Source of the DNA: Nemophila menziesii
Taxonomy: Eukaryota; Streptophyta; Magnoliopsida; Boraginales; Hydrophyllaceae
Length of the DNA stretch: 64,000 nt
NCBI GenBank assembly: GCA_029959085.1
Contig: JARWIR010000001.1
Coordinates: 20,761,730 to 20,825,729 of the forward strand
Direction: 5' to 3'
Below the pieces are notes generated by a model. That model saw only the letters and a list, made by a program, of their open reading frames with translations. It searched no databases and was not told the origin of the DNA. The position numbers and the translations under genes are program-made. This document shows positions 22,705-35,852 of the stretch, in pieces (position 1 is the stretch's first letter; each line of letters opens with the position of its first letter).

Positions 22705-25700
22705 TTAACCACATGAGAAATTAAAAATGACAAATGAGCCACACTTGTTTCTTTTGATTGAAAACTTTGCGAAACATGCCCGGCTGTATTCCACGTCCTC
22801 TTGCGTCCTCCACCTAGCTTGGTGTGCGGCCTTGTCCGTGAGCTTGTTGAATCTTCGCGGAAGATGCTTGAAGGTTATGTTGCCATGCTCTTCAACAAGT
22901 TCCGTAATTCGAAATACATAAGGTTTCATGGTACACTACGCAGCTAACATCGACTGAATACCCTGGACGATCCCAAGTTTATCTGAAAAGACAACATTCT
23001 TCTAATCCAAGTACTTACCTCCTTTCTTGGCTGCCTCTAGAACTGTCGTGACTTCCCCTTCAGTCGCCAGATTGCACCCAACATTGGTGCATACTCGTCA
23101 GTGTGTCCCGACCCTTTGTTGAAAGCCACAATACCGATTCCGGTCCTCCGTGCTGGATAGTCAAAAGACGCGTCCCATGAAATAAGGATGTTAGTTGTTT
23201 AAATATCACACATATCACACGACTTTGGCTGCGATTGTCGGTCAGTCTGTAGGCCCATCACCTCGGCGCCCCATCATTACAAAAAGGTCCTTCATTCCGG
23301 TGATCGCAACTTGAATTATACTCTCCGGGTCAAAATGTGTATTTTTGTGAACAACCTGCATCTTATGTTTCCAGATGTTTCACAATGTTAGTAACACGTA
23401 TGCTGCTACTATTTTGATATCTCATCTGTCCTTGGTATAGGGTGTTTCCAGTTTGGTGATCTAGTCCCCTAAGTGTCGGTCATTGAACTATCAACTCCTA
23501 CTTGTAATACGGAGCCTGCCCAAACGTGCCTATAAAATTGAACATGTTAGTAAAAGGTGAGTAATGGTTTCTGGGTTGTCTTCACACCAGTAACACTCGT
23601 TGGTATTGTTGCGATGTTGGGCCTTTAGATTTTTCCTCGTAGGAAGAATGTCCTTGCAGGCCCTCTATGCATACTTTGGACAGTACGTTAGACTTCCAGA
23701 TCGTACTCCAGACTACTGGGTCAGTCAGTTCGCCTTGCTGGAATGCCTGCACAGTTGTAGAAAAAAATTAGTTGTTAGAGTATGATAACCTGACTTCGTG
23801 GTATATTCTTCTATCCCCGTGTGTGGCCAAGTAAATGTATCTTGCTCATTCGTGCGTAGAATAAACAGACGTTCTATCTCGATCCTCCCTGATTCTGGGA
23901 ATGAGGATTCCAACAATTCCTGATTCCATTCATCTGTGTCCAGTTTCATGAGTTGATTGACAGATTGTAGTTGGCTGGCATAAGGCTTTCCCTGAATAAC
24001 TCCGGTTGAATCCATTGATGCTTCTGAATTTTCTGTGCTTTTGTTGTTGCCAAGTTGAATGATGCATTCTTTTATCAGGAGGTAATGTTCTTAGATTAAA
24101 CTTACCTAGGACCAATACCTGTTTTGTCGTAGTTTAACATCAAGAAAATCCACGTGAGGGTGATAGATTCCGGTAAGAACCCTAGCTGCAAGGGGAAATC
24201 GAGTTTTGTAGCAAGCGCCAGGCCTGCGATGCTAGTAAAGTCGTGTTCATTCGCTTGAAGTCGCAAAAACCCAGGCCTCCAATAAATTTTTTCAATTGTC
24301 ATCCTGTACCATGCTAGCCAGTGAATTTGTCGTCTATCCATTATATTCCACTAGAAGTTCGCAATGATCGTAGTAAGTTTTTTGCAGAACGTGGTGGGAA
24401 ACAAAAAAATAGATATTTCATATGCTGGTATTACTTGAAGAATTGCTTTAATCAAGATCTCATTTCCATCTTTTGATAATAGTTTTGCCACCTACCCATA
24501 TGTCTGTGAAAATACTCGATCTCTGATCCACTGTAAAGTCTTGATTTTTTATCTCTTATGGCATAGTGGGATGCCAAGATATTTTCCCAGATCTGGGGTT
24601 TCACAAATACCCAGTGTTCGCGAAGTATCACTATATAGGTCATCTGATGTACCTTTATTGAAAAAGACTGGGGATTTGGAGAAATTAACCTCTGGCCTAA
24701 GCTGTTTCAGTATGTGTTAATACAATTCTAGAATTCTACAATTTCCTTAACGTCAATAGCTAGAAAAAATAGTTAGTCATCTGGAAAAAGTAAGTGTGAG
24801 ATAGTGAGATAGTGAGGCAGTTACGCGTAATTCGAAATCCTTTGATAGCTGAGCTAGCCACTTTCTCATTTATTAAACTAATTAGTAATTCAGTCATAAG
24901 TGAAAATAACAGAGTGGATAGACCAATAGAGGGTCTCATTGTCTTAGTCTTCGGTCTGGTTTAAATGCAGGCAGTCGTTTTCCATCCAACGTGAGTTGAA
25001 AAGAGACCGAGGAAATACATTTTTCGATCCACGCAATCCAAGTATGGTTGAAACCTAACTGTTCTAGTATCAGAACCAAAAATTTCCAGCATAACTGGTC
25101 GAATGCTTTTGCCATGTTAAGTTTGATTGCTACAATGTGGTTTTCCCGTTTAATCTTACGTTTCATGTAAAAAGATAGTTCTTGGGCAATAAGTATATTA
25201 TCTTGGATTTCCCGTCCTCTGATAAAAGTCGATTAGGTTGGAGACGTGATGTCGTTCATGATTCTCTGTAACCTACTAAGCAATATTTTTTATATGATTT
25301 TATTTCCAAAATTCTCACAGGATATAAGTCGATAATCGCCCCATCCTTCCTGTATTTCTCCTTTAGGTAATAATTTAATCAATGTCTCATTTAGCATTTC
25401 TAAGGAGATACTGTGTTTAAAAAAAGCTTGCACCATAAGTAACACATCATCTCGAATTATGTCCAAGTATTCCCTGTAAAACTTCCCGTTGAGGCCATCC
25501 GGTCATGGTGCTTTTCCGACTCCCAATTAAAACACAGTTGTCTTTACTTCCTCCATATCTGGGATGGCTGTTAGCATATCATTCATTTCATCAATGATTT
25601 TCGGTGTGATAAATTTGACTGCTTCCTGGATATTGTCCCCCCTTTCCCGCGAATAGATCTTTGTAGAATCTTGAGAACATATCCTTGATGGCAGTTAGTG

Positions 25701-26870
25701 ATTTAGTCCAGTTACCGAATGTGTCTTTGATGGTGAGGATTATGTACTTATTCCGCCGTTGTGCAGTTACTACAAGGAAGATTTTGGTGTTTTCGTCTTC
25801 GAAACGGATCCAGTTTTGTCTTGCCCTGTCTTCCCAATATTTCTTCTCTTGGCTCAATAATGTGTGAAGTTGTGCCTAGATGAGTACTTATTCGTCTTGC
25901 GCCCTAGGGGAGTAGGATTCAAAGTTGATTCGTGTGAGCTCGGCTTCTAGTTCGCGAATGGGCTACTTATTGTTCGTAAAAGTATATTTGCTCCAAGTTT
26001 TTAATGCGGTTGTGGTATCGTTTTGTTTGTCTAGGAACGCATCAATTGAATCAAGTACACCAGGCGTTCCCCATGCTTCTTATATATTCTCTCGGCACTC
26101 CGGGTGTTCCATCCATAAGGTCTAAAATTTGAAAAATGTTCATGCTTTAGTTGTTTTCCCGTTCCACCTCAAGATTAGTGTGAAATGATCTGAACTGATG
26201 TCCGGTGGGACTAAAACAACTGCGTTGGGGAAATTTTCACTCCAAGTGGTGCTTGCAACGCAATCAATTTTTGTTTTAATAATGTTCTCATTCAGTCGCC
26301 GGTTGGTCTAGGAGTAAAAAATTTTGTATGATACAAGTTCACATAAAGAGTTAGTGGGAATGATAGAGTTAAACATTAGAAGATGTTGTGAAATTGGGGG
26401 GTTGCTGCTATATTTTTCACTAGCTTTCAAAATATCATTAAAATTTCTTATGAGAACCCAAGGTTCGTTATGGGTTTCTTTCCACTTGGTCGGTTCACAG
26501 TAAACTAATAAGCTTTCATGATATATAGAAGGTGCATGAACACAAACAAGGTAATAGGGAAACACAGTGTCATTAATACGCGAGATAACACAGTACGGTG
26601 ACACGTTGATAATACTTAACTTAAAGTCTGACTTCCACAAAAGAAGGATACCCCTAGAGTGAAGAAAACCCCTCGAGGGATCCTTAGCAAAATGATTATC
26701 AAACTCTATCTACCTAATAAGTAGAGGGGAATCATTATTAGACATCGTATTTTCAAATAAACAAACTAAACTAGGTTTATGGTCACCTAATATAGTTTTC
26801 AAAACAAAAACTGTCAAGGGGCCTTGGTTCCCTTGGCAATTCCAAATACATAAACTCACATAACCCTAGT
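22705..26870 (-). pseudogene. LINE-D ORF2 remnant
   Basis: Minus-strand fragments in order: ORF2 start CIWNCQG and LTVFVLKTILGDHKPSLVCL (about 26855-26760); an endonuclease piece with PWVLIRNFNDIL (26308-26640), where the usual GDFN is degraded; the pre-RT block KKYWEDRARQNWIRFEDENT (25591-25857); RT motif A as KLNMAKAFDQLCW (24936-25166); a post-RT block with IHWLAWYRMTIEK (24102-24341); DTFTWPHTGIEEYTTKSGYH (23725-24015); a zf-RVT with CYWCEDNPETITHLLLTC (near 23570-23610); and an RNase H C-terminus, HLPRRFNKLTDKAAHQAR (22705-22929). Every fragment is separated by frame breaks. Confidence 0.8.
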
Positions 26871-28600
26871 GGCCCAAACCTGGGGACCGCGTTGTTGACC
26901 TCCTTGCCCTCCTTCCCATTTTTTTTGGCTTTGATGCGCAGGTATTCGTCGTGAAAATCTTTCATACAATCCGACCCTATTATGCTCTTTTAAACTCCCA
27001 TGTCCTTCATGCTTTCCAGATTCCCTGAACTTTGCTCCTTTGGGTCCTCGTTTGAGTCTGTTGGAGATTCATACGCTCTCACTCCATACAAGTCAATGAA
27101 ATCAATGTCGCTCAACTCTTCCTTGGAGCCATAGTCCCCGTTTCCAGCCTATGGTGAGGAGTTTAAATCGATGTCCATATCTTGCTACTTGACCCTCTTA
27201 CCCTTAACATTAAACCTACCTCCATGGCGTTTCTGAATCTTGCTCGTACAGTCACCTGAGACATGAACCCTTCCCTTTGCTTCTGCATATAATTTCTATC
27301 CATCCCCACATATCTACCCTTGTGACGATCCTTTGATTTTGTTCCCTATGTAGCATATCACAGTGGCATCATTGAAGTAACCCATTGTTGGTGCATCATC
27401 TTACCTATGCTCGAGGGATACTCACTCCCCATTCTACCTATAAACAATGGCCTTGACACATGGTTCCCATTCTTCGCCATTGGTAGGCACCACCATCTTC
27501 CTAGTTTGTTTCAAAACTTCCCCTGATACCACTGCATCCTTAAGAACATCTGCAATTGCTTAGCTTGTTCATCCCGTTGCTGGCCCTAAGCCTCTGTGTC
27601 CATATATGTATATCTTACGTAGGTGTGTTGTTTCCTGGACCTCCCAACTCTTGTGTCGTTCCTCCATTTGGTTCTACATTCGTTGCCTCGCGCCCCTCAT
27701 GTGGGAGAAGGGTTATCGTCTTCCCTATCCCGTTGAGACCCCTGAACTGGTTGACTAAACCCACCCTTAATCTTTTTTCGAATTGCAAATAGCGACCCTA
27801 GGAGGATCACGCCCTATTTTCTCAGTACCCCACGTCACTAGTTTGAGTTTTTCTGATGTCATCAACATCCCGATCAACTGGAGATTTGCAGTTTTCACTT
27901 TTTTGGCCCAGATTGAAACATGCAAAGCAAAAGAGTCCTATTTGTTCATACTTGAAACAGAGCTAACCCTCTCTATCAGATTGTCGAAGACATGTACCAA
28001 GTGGCAATGGTTCAAACACGTTAATATTCACTTTAAAGCAGAGCAACAACACCTCCACTACGTTATTCATTGGACATTCAACCTCTTCCAACCCCAAGAA
28101 ATTCTATGATTGAGCCTGTATAATCTTGAGTTTGTTTTGCACAAATGCTAACCATATCACCTAGATCCACGATGAGGAGGTTTTGATCGGAATGTTAGGA
28201 AACCGTTTAATCTCCGACCACTTATTCACACCCACATGTAAACCAAGAACATATTATGCTTAAGGTTCCAAATCCTCATAAATTCTTCAGTCTCCTCAAT
28301 ATACAACTTGAAGATGTTATGCCTAATTTTGACACACTGGAATCTTCCCCATAACAACCACTTCTTTACGATGATCTTCCGTAGCCCAAGCGCATTAATC
28401 TTGGTGTCCCTGATGACATGCAATACTAAAGCCACTATGCCGTACTGCTACTCAACACACTTAACCTGTGTTTCCAGCTTAAAAACTCTGAACTCATCAT
28501 CACTTTGCTCGTTAACAGTGCTCAAAGGCAATGAGTGTCTGGTGAATGTTGCCACATATTTGTAGTAACACAGAGTGACCATAAACCTTGTTATAGGGTT
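26870..28600 (-). pseudogene. LINE-D ORF1 remnant
   Basis: The minus-strand stretch about 28565-28226 reads like the DUF4283 N-terminus of a LINE ORF1 (NALGLRKIIVKKWLLWGRFQ, then EETEEFMRIWNLKHNMFLVY). The remainder to the ORF2 start is degraded, and a zinc knuckle could not be read with confidence. Assigned mainly from position upstream of ORF2. Confidence 0.5.
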
Positions 28601-30276
28601 TAAAGGACACCAATTTCTAACTCTATTTTTGTGGTGTAAGAACGATAGGGTTTATTATTTAATAGGAAATATAGAGAGAAAGAAGTATTAATTACTAGCG
28701 CAAGAGTATGAAGTGGTTTATATATGGCAAACTGACATTGTATCCCCGCCTTTCCATAGGGGAGTAGAAGAGTCTGGATCTAATATCCCAGGTAGTGGGA
28801 ATTCAGTTGTCGCTCATTCTCGCTTTGTGAGGCCACGTGGTTATAGTATGTTATTCGGTGTTGTACATCATGGTTGGTAAGAGAAAATGCATTGTTCCAC
28901 TTGATTAGGGTAAACCAATAGCCTTTGCATACGTTCCACCTATCATATTGGCGCTTATTATCCCCAGACCTGATACACCTCCATACCTCGAGCCTATACC
29001 CCGTCTTGCAAATATAAAAAAAGACTACATAAATCATAATAACTTTGCATTTAATGTTCTTATTTATAGTAATAATATAGTTTCTTTTGGTGCTTTTCCT
29101 ATGTCCCATACGCTTAGTGTTGCAATTTTTTTTGTTACACAAAACCTCTTTACCCAATTGCTCCTTAGTCTCTTCGCCTTCTAAAATTCGTAAACCCTCC
29201 TCTCCCTCTAACTATTTTTCTCGTATGTGTTTCCCTTCTTAAACCTCAATTATTCTTCTACCCTGTTCCAAATTATACCACCTCCTGCACCTTTTGTCTC
29301 CACCTGACTCACGTGAGTAATCCTATTCTTCCTCCAGTGTCTAGAGAATTCGATAATTAGATGGTGTCATTCAAGGGTTAGGTGGTGTCGTTCCTGGTTC
29401 ACTACCGTGTTATTTAGTCATTCACTTTGTGAAAACCTTACGTATGTCCATTGTATTACTATGTTGTCCCTGTGATATGGCTTCACCCTCGTGTCCCTTC
29501 CCAGACCATGTTTAGTTTTGAGATAGAGGTGTTGTAACATTCTAGACATGAGTTGTGTGTTACCCGGAAGGTCTCGCCTCCGTCTTACCCATTTTAGGTC
29601 TGTAGGGATGTGCTATCCATAGCAAAACACCCTCCATGTTTCCATACTTCATCAGACTCAAGACTTGGCCAAATCACGTGTTCTATGTCCTCGCCCTTAT
29701 CTTTACCCTCCCCATCTTCTGAATCCCCTCTGTCCCCTTATATCACACCCATCGAAAGTCATCCCCATAAGGTCACCGGAGACTGAGTTCCCTTTCCTCA
29801 CGCCTTGACTGCTACCTACCGGGTCTATAGTATTATTCTAACATACGAACAAAATAATTAAGATTGGAAGAAAACTTACGAGCGAAGGAAATAATTAAGT
29901 ATTTACTTTAGCAATTCATTAATTTAAGAAACCCACTTTCTAAAATATATAACTTTAGTTAAATTTTATGATTTTGTCAATCAATTTCATTATTTTAATA
30001 AAAAATCATATCAACATGTTTTTAGGTTATTAAATTCTTTAATCTTTCAGTGTTCTCTTTATTTTTAAGATAAAGGTTGTATAAATGAGAAAAAACAATA
30101 TATTAATAAAATATCAAAACAACTACACTAACAACAAGCTACGAATAATCTTTCCACGTCCTATATTCTAGCCAACCTTAATGCATATCAACAAACAATC
30201 CCACTATTTAAAAAAAAGATGAGAGTAGAATGCATAAAGGTTACCGTATAGTACATAATTTGACTTCTTTTATGAC
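28601..30276. other. anonymous sequence upstream of LINE-D
   Basis: From 28600 to about 29830 base composition stays like that of decayed LINE-D and may be its 5' part or another old insertion; no domain was recognised. After about 29835 the sequence becomes strongly AT-rich and featureless. Confidence 0.35.
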
Positions 30277-30360
30277 CCGTTTGGAAGTGCTTATTTTAGA
30301 GTAAAAAACATTTTTAGAATAGAATTTAAATTTTGAAAAAATTATTAAAAATAATCTTGT
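30277..30360. mobile_element. half copy of the CGTTTGGAAGTGCTT MITE
   Basis: CGTTTGGAAGTGCTTATTTT followed by AGAGTAAAAAACATTTTTAG matches, in reverse orientation, the right half of the MITE at 39680-39906. Only one terminus is present, so it is a truncated copy. Confidence 0.55.
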
Positions 30361-30497
30361 TTAAATTGAGTCACCGGCAATCATCGTAAGCATGGTCAAC
30401 ACTTGGGTAAGATTCTCATTTGACCAACAAACCCCACATCCCCACATGAATAGAAATTTACTAACCACCCTGATAAAATATACAAGAAAATGCTAAA

Positions 30498-30500
<3 letters not shown>

Positions 30501-30590
<90 letters not shown>

Positions 30591-30620
30591 GAGAGACAGA
30601 GAGGGGTAGATAGATAGAGA
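30501..30620. repeat. long (GA)n microsatellite
   Basis: About 40 uninterrupted GA units followed by interrupted GACAGAGA and GATAGATAGAGA. It produces an artefactual open frame on the minus strand. Confidence 0.95.
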
Positions 30621-31033
30621 GAATACTACGTAGAGAAAGGTAGATTTTGGCTTTGAGCCTTCTCTAGTAAGGTCCATCTTTACACGCTAACTAGTGAATG
30701 TGATGTCATAAATTGTTCAACTTTTGTGTAAACCAACTAACCAAGTCTACTAAACTTACATAGTATCCTTTCAAACATTATTTGGTTCTCACAGTTGTTT
30801 CCATTTACGGACCTAGACAACTCCTGGTATTTTATGAATAACCGTCGAAGAATTTCGCCTTTAAAAATTCTCGGCAAGAGTATTCTGTGTTACTCTACTT
30901 ATGTTATGGAAGATACAAAAGTTTAACTTATCCTTCATTTTTATATGTAGCACCATTTAATTTTGTCCTAGTAATGGTATAGAAAGGTAACAATATAATT
31001 TACAACAAATATTAACAAGTAAAACCATAATTA

Positions 31034-31680
31034 TGAATTATGAGATTTTCCCCATAACTCAATGTACTATGAAATATTTTGAATGTTAAACTCACATACA
31101 ATATAAATTGTTAGCAATGTTTTGAATTCACTGTTTTAATGTTAATTATATGTTAACAATCATATAACATTATTCATAAACAAAAAAAAATAAGATCATA
31201 TGTTATGGAGTAACAAATAAAACGAGTTATGAGATTTTTCCCATAACTTAGACTATTATGAATGTTTGAAGCATTTACAAAAATAATTTTTAGCAATGGT
31301 TTAAATTGAATGTTTTAGTATGAACTATATCTTAACAATAAAAACTAGATTCTATTAAAAACAACATAAATAGTAAAAAATTATTACGAGAGAGATACTT
31401 TGAGTTATGGGATGTTTCCCATAAGTCAGTCTGTTATAAATGTTTGAATATTTTACATACTATATTGATATATGTTAGCTAATGGGATTCTTTGAATGCT
31501 TAAATATTAGTTAAATGTTAATAAAACACAAGATTGTCTTACAAACAACATAAACAAGTAAAAATATGATTGAAAGACATAAATTTTGACTTAAGGGGAT
31601 TTATCCTATAACTTAAATGTTATGAAATAATGCATAAAAATGATGAATTTTATCAACAAAATTAGAAACCAGAAAAGTTA
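31034..31680. repeat. roughly 185-bp tandem family centred on GAGTTATGGGAA palindromes
   Basis: Palindromes of the form GAGTTATGGGAxxTTTCCCATAACTC occur at about 31034-31062, 31222-31251, 31401-31428 and 31587-31616, so spaced 188, 179 and 186 bases. The intervening sequence is also alignable between units (for example TATGAATGTTTGAA followed by an AT-rich stretch and AACATAAA...GTAAAAA). The array is diverged. More units flank the MULE remnant at 33585-36000. It may be the repeated terminal region of that MULE or an independent satellite. Confidence 0.7.
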
Positions 31681-31994
31681 AAGTAGTTTAATAGTTTTAT
31701 TACACTTTTAATAAACCAAAATAAGAAACAAATCATACATAAGAACAAAATTAAAAAAAATTGCGTAGGTATAACTGCATCACAATTCGAACGATTATGA
31801 TAGGTAATTTGCTTGCAACACCCACAACATCTCTTGGGTATAAAAGACTCTGAATCAGAGGTGATGCGATTCTTCTTGGTCCTTGATGTCTCCCCATTTG
31901 TGATGATTAATCTTAGTTATAGACATCATTTTTAGGATTGTTGGAAGTCATTTACTCGATTTTTATATATTATTGTATTTTCTTATTTCTTGTC

Positions 31995-32900
31995 TTGGTT
32001 TGATGAGTTATTATTTTTAGAGCATATTTGGTTTAATTGTTTATTAATTGTGAATCTTTAAATATATATGGTAATTAATTAGATGCCAAATCAATTCCAA
32101 GAGATAAAGGAAAGAAGATAAAGATGGAAATTGGAGATAAAGAAAGGAAAAGATAAGTATGAAAAGATAAAGTTGTCAAATGAATATGAATTTCACCAGC
32201 TACGTCCATAAAAGTGATGATAACTCAAGATTGGCTGGGAATTTGGAAGAATGGTCTGAAGCAAAAGTGTAGAGCTTTCCGATACGATCAGTTTCGATAT
32301 AAAGAACGCGTCAATAAGAGTAGTGTTGAAGGAGTTACGGCCAAAAGAAAACAACAACAATTTATTACCTTTTCTATATTTTAGGGTTACGATTTAGAGT
32401 TGGGATAGAAGTTCAATTACTTGCCTCCTACTCCAAGAAAATGTTTTAGGGTTTCCTTAACACTTATAAATACACCCTCTTATCATTGTAAACATGTCCT
32501 TGTTCAATTCTAAGCCATATATTAATCTTTGCTTGAATATTAATCCTTAGTATCAAGTTTATCATCCAAGAAGCAAACTGACCTATAGAGGAAAACAAGA
32601 AGCAAGAAGTTGGAGAGTGACAAACTTCTCTTATACATCTCTCCTTTTCTATATGTAGGGTAATTAGCTATAGATTTGTGGCTTCACAATATTTCTGAAT
32701 TTTTATTCTTTAAGTTTTACTATTAATTGTTGGGTTATTATTTTGTCTTAAAATTCATTATTTTGTTTGTTATTTTAATTGATTTGAGCTTGGCATATAT
32801 TGGTATTTATTTGATTTGAGGGTCGATAGATATTTATTCCTTCTCAAGTAGCTAGAACACATAATTTTGTACTACAAATGTACATTGATAAACTACTTTT
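31995..32900 (+). repeat. unclassified interspersed repeat, copy 1
   Basis: Blocks such as TTATTTTTAGAGCATAT, GATATATGGTAATTAATTAGA-like sequence, TTCCAAGAGATAAA, ACGCGTCAA and TATAAATACACCCTCTTATC recur in the same order, inverted, at about 62200-62920. TATAAATACACC near 32468 is TATA-like. The layout resembles an LTR or a non-coding retroelement, but no TG...CA ends or TSD were identified. Confidence 0.55.
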
Positions 32901-32999
32901 AAGGGCAATACGAACCTGCTCAAAATTGTCTTGGTAATTTCATCGAACGGTTGTTGTGCAGTACTTTGTGGAATCAATTCATTTAGAAAATCAAAGCTA

Positions 33000-33370
33000 C
33001 GTCCTTGAAGGAGATGTAATCATCCATCGAAGATTAGCCAGACGAGTAGGTGAGGCGACGACGACGACGGCGTGGTGGTGGCGGCGATAAGGATCATCGA
33101 GTTGTTGAAGAATAGCGATGGTGGTGGCGGTGTGGTAATGGAGGCAGCGGTGGTGGAGGCTTGCAACGACGTGGTGAACGTAGTGGTGGAGGCTTGCAAT
33201 GACGTGGTGGACGTGGTGGTGGAGGCTTGCGTGGTGGCGAGCCAATGCGGTGCGGTGAATCGTGAGGGGTGGGGAGGTGGTTGGCGTGATTTTTGGTTTT
33301 CTTTTCTTTTTTCAAAGCATTACGTATTAGAGAGAGAGGAGTGTGGTGAGTGTTTTTATTTTTAATGACT
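33000..33370. other. GC-rich GTG/GGC trinucleotide tract
   Basis: A GC-rich island of GACGACGACG and GTGGTGGTGG with a roughly 36-base unit (GTGGTGGAGGCTTGCAA-type) repeated three or four times around 33150-33240. Open frames on both strands follow from the repeats; no domain is recognised. Confidence 0.45.
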
Positions 33371-33488
33371 TATATATATACTAAGGGTAAATTAGAAAGT
33401 TTTTAATTTTTTAAGTAACAGAATGATTTGGAGCATTGTCCATGACATATTTTTAGCTAAGAATCAATCTGGGCCACTCTTTATACCC

Positions 33489-33491
<3 letters not shown>

Positions 33492-33525
<34 letters not shown>

Positions 33526-33576
33526 CTTAAAATGTAAGTTTACATTTGAAAAAAAAAACACACACACACACACACA
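33492..33576. repeat. adjacent (TA)n and (CA)n microsatellites
   Basis: About 15 TA units (33492-33521) and nine CA units after an A run (33559-33576). Confidence 0.9.
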
Positions 33577-33793
33577 AAATGAAAAATGTGAGTTATGGGA
33601 ATTTCCCCAAAACTCAAATAGGCTATAAATTTATGACATATATTGTTGATATATGGGAAAACCTAATATAACCGGACATACTACGAATCAAATTGATACT
33701 CTCAGAAAGTCCAATTATTGGAAATTTACATATATACATAAATATTAAATCAAAAAAATGAATTTGAAAGTTTAAGCAATTTTAAGAAATTTC

Positions 33794-34815
33794 TCAAAAC
33801 TCAAACATTACACCTCTGTTAGCATCGTTACCAGGTATAGCAAGAAGGTGACCCTTGACCTTAGACTTTAAAAATGTGTAATCTGCAAACAAAATAGGAT
33901 GGCAAGAAAGATAGCCATCAAGACAGGCACCTAAAGCAATATGGTAACGTTCAAATACACGACTTTGTGGATCAAAATCAAGATGAACTTGTAAAGTTGG
34001 GTCCACAGATTTAAAATTTCCAAAGTATCCTAAAATTTTGTTGTAAAACAAACCAACATCTACATATACCTCATCACGGGCTTTGATCACATCAGTATAA
34101 GCAACTTTATAACTGATATCGTAATCATAACAACATTTAATGTGGTTTAAAAGTTCCTGTGGTTTTGTAGCAGACCTACTCTTGAACTCATCGATTATAA
34201 CAACATTAATAACATTAACAGATAAACAATTGTTGGACAGTTATCTATTAGGAACACCACATGTATGTTGCTTAGTAAATGATTTGAGATAAACCTTTTA
34301 AACTGGTTTATCAAAAGATGCATAAACATACCAAAAGACATCCATATTATTTGCGATGTTTACAATAAGCACTGATACGTTGTTGTGACAAAAGTCAAAT
34401 GGATAACCAGTGTCCCAGGAAAATTTAGAAAACAAACATTAGAATTCTTTCAAACCACCATGAAAAACCTGCACAATATCTTTTATACCATTTTTCCATT
34501 CGATGTTTCGTATTATAACTTATTTATGAGGATAATCTTGTTCATCTTTTTCCATTAGAACAAAATCAGAATCAACTTCATTACCATCATGAAATGGTGA
34601 AGTAAGGCTACTAGAATTTGAATGAGTAATAGAATTCGTAATGAAGAGCTCAGCTATATATCCACATCTCGTTCAAACAACCAAAGAAGAGTTGAGTAAT
34701 CAGTATCAGAAACTATTTTTCAGGATAAATGATTTCCATAAGTATAGTGGATATCAAATGAAACATGATTCAAATCGTCCTATCTTTTTTATCACATATT
34801 GTTTGATAGACTGAA
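33794..34815 (-). pseudogene. MULE (Mutator-like) transposase, N-terminal half
   Basis: The minus strand reads like the DNA-binding and early catalytic part of a MuDR-type transposase: a WKNGIKDIVQVFHGG start near 34500, HTCGVPNR (zinc-binding C/H pattern) near 34260, KSRSATKPQELL near 34170, then VFERYHIALGACLDGYLSC and FADYTFLKSKVKGHLLA (33850-33970), which holds the first Asp of the DDE triad (VDGT in most relatives, here ADYT). Stops and frame changes occur upstream of 34090. Only 33794-34090 is a clean frame. The C-terminal half with the remaining catalytic residues is missing, so the fragment cannot encode an active enzyme. Confidence 0.75.
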
Positions 34816-35467
34816 AGTATTCAAAATATTTTATTTTATTTTGTTCTAAAAGCTTATATTAATTAAACCAAGCAGTTATAAAAAGTTAGCCTATCCCAAC
34901 CGGGGACGAATCAAGGCCTAACAACTTAACTAATCTAGTAGGGAAGGGGCTTGCACAATAGTCAAACGACTCACCATAAGGCAAATTCTTGCAAGCCCAA
35001 TCCGCTATCGAATTTCCATCTCTTTTAGTGTACGAAAATGATGGATTACAATTTTCAGAAACGAAATAAATACTTCTAACTATATTCGTTATACAAGGAG
35101 AATTAAATACAAAATTGCTAACTAAAGGCTTCATGAGGAGGAGATTATCGTTTTCCACAATGCAGTGGAAGTTCTTGAGTTCTTTAGCCCATAGACAAGC
35201 TTTCAAAACTCCCAAACCTTCTGCCTCTAAACCATTATCAGCGATAATTCTCCAAACTTCACATTTTAGTACTCGTCCTTTATAGTCCCTGGCAACACAA
35301 GCAATAGATGATTTGTTTTTAGTATAAGAGGCATCACAATTTATTTTTATAGAATTCTTAGGTGGTGGTTTCCATTTACTAACTGTTTCGGGCTCTTGTT
35401 TGTTATGATCTTGCGACAGTGTTTCCAAAGTTGAGGTACTCCCATTTTTGGGAGTATTCAAAATATT
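34816..35467 (-). mobile_element. LINE-E: 5'-truncated LINE, RNase H end only, 15-bp TSD
   Basis: A 622-base minus-strand insertion (34831-35452) lies between perfect copies of AGTATTCAAAATATT (34816-34830 and 35453-35467). It reads as an RVT_3-type RNase H domain: KINCDASYTKN, EAEGLGVLKACLWA, VENDN and SIADWACKNL, ending in SSPVGIG, close to the LINE-A ending SLVPSGVG. The A-rich tail reads AACAAAATAAAATAAAA on the minus strand. The domain frame (34886-35494 on the window) is uninterrupted. One catalytic position (usual VESDS/LCDN) reads VENDN. The identical TSDs show that it inserted late into the MULE remnant. Confidence 0.9.
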
Positions 35468-35825
35468 CAAAATACTTAAAATGATACATTTCAATATTAG
35501 TTCTATAATTGAGAAAATGCAATACTTTAGGAACTATAAAAAAATACAGCTTAAGTAACAAAAAATGGATAATTAGGAATATAACACAAAAATATAAACA
35601 AAAAGATAAAAAAATACAGTATAGGTGAGTTTGGGAATTTTTCTAAACTTAGATTTTTTTTTTAAAAAACTTAAGAAATTTTCCACAACTCAACAATCCC
35701 ATGAAATGAAGTAAAATATTGACAATATATAACAAAATGGACATAACCATGTATACAACTTAATATCAAGTAAAAAATTAAAAAATAAGGTATAAATGAG
35801 TTATGGGGAAAACCCAAAAACTCAA

Positions 35826-35852
35826 GATTGATAGTTGGCCTAGTGGTTAGGC
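35826..35852 (+). ncRNA. tRNA-like head (A box only)
   Basis: GATAGTTGGCCTAGTGGTTA resembles a tRNA 5' end with a pol III A box and is close to the SINE-like head on the minus strand at 39907-39972. No B box or tRNA 3' half follows, so it is not a tRNA gene. It is at most a truncated SINE head. Confidence 0.35.

Larger units (their letters stand above)
22690..28600 (-). mobile_element. LINE-D: old, heavily decayed L1-type LINE (minus strand)
   Basis: Pieces of a whole LINE follow in the expected minus-strand order: DUF4283-like ORF1 sequence (about 28565-28226), the ORF2 start with CIWNCQG (near 26850), endonuclease, reverse transcriptase, zf-RVT and RNase H, ending near 22705. Stops and frameshifts are numerous and neither an A tail nor a TSD could be fixed, so the limits are approximate. 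The element is clearly older than LINE-A and LINE-B. Confidence 0.8.

Noticed and set aside
30396..30677. Leucine/serine repeat protein
   Set aside because: Artefact of the (GA)n microsatellite.
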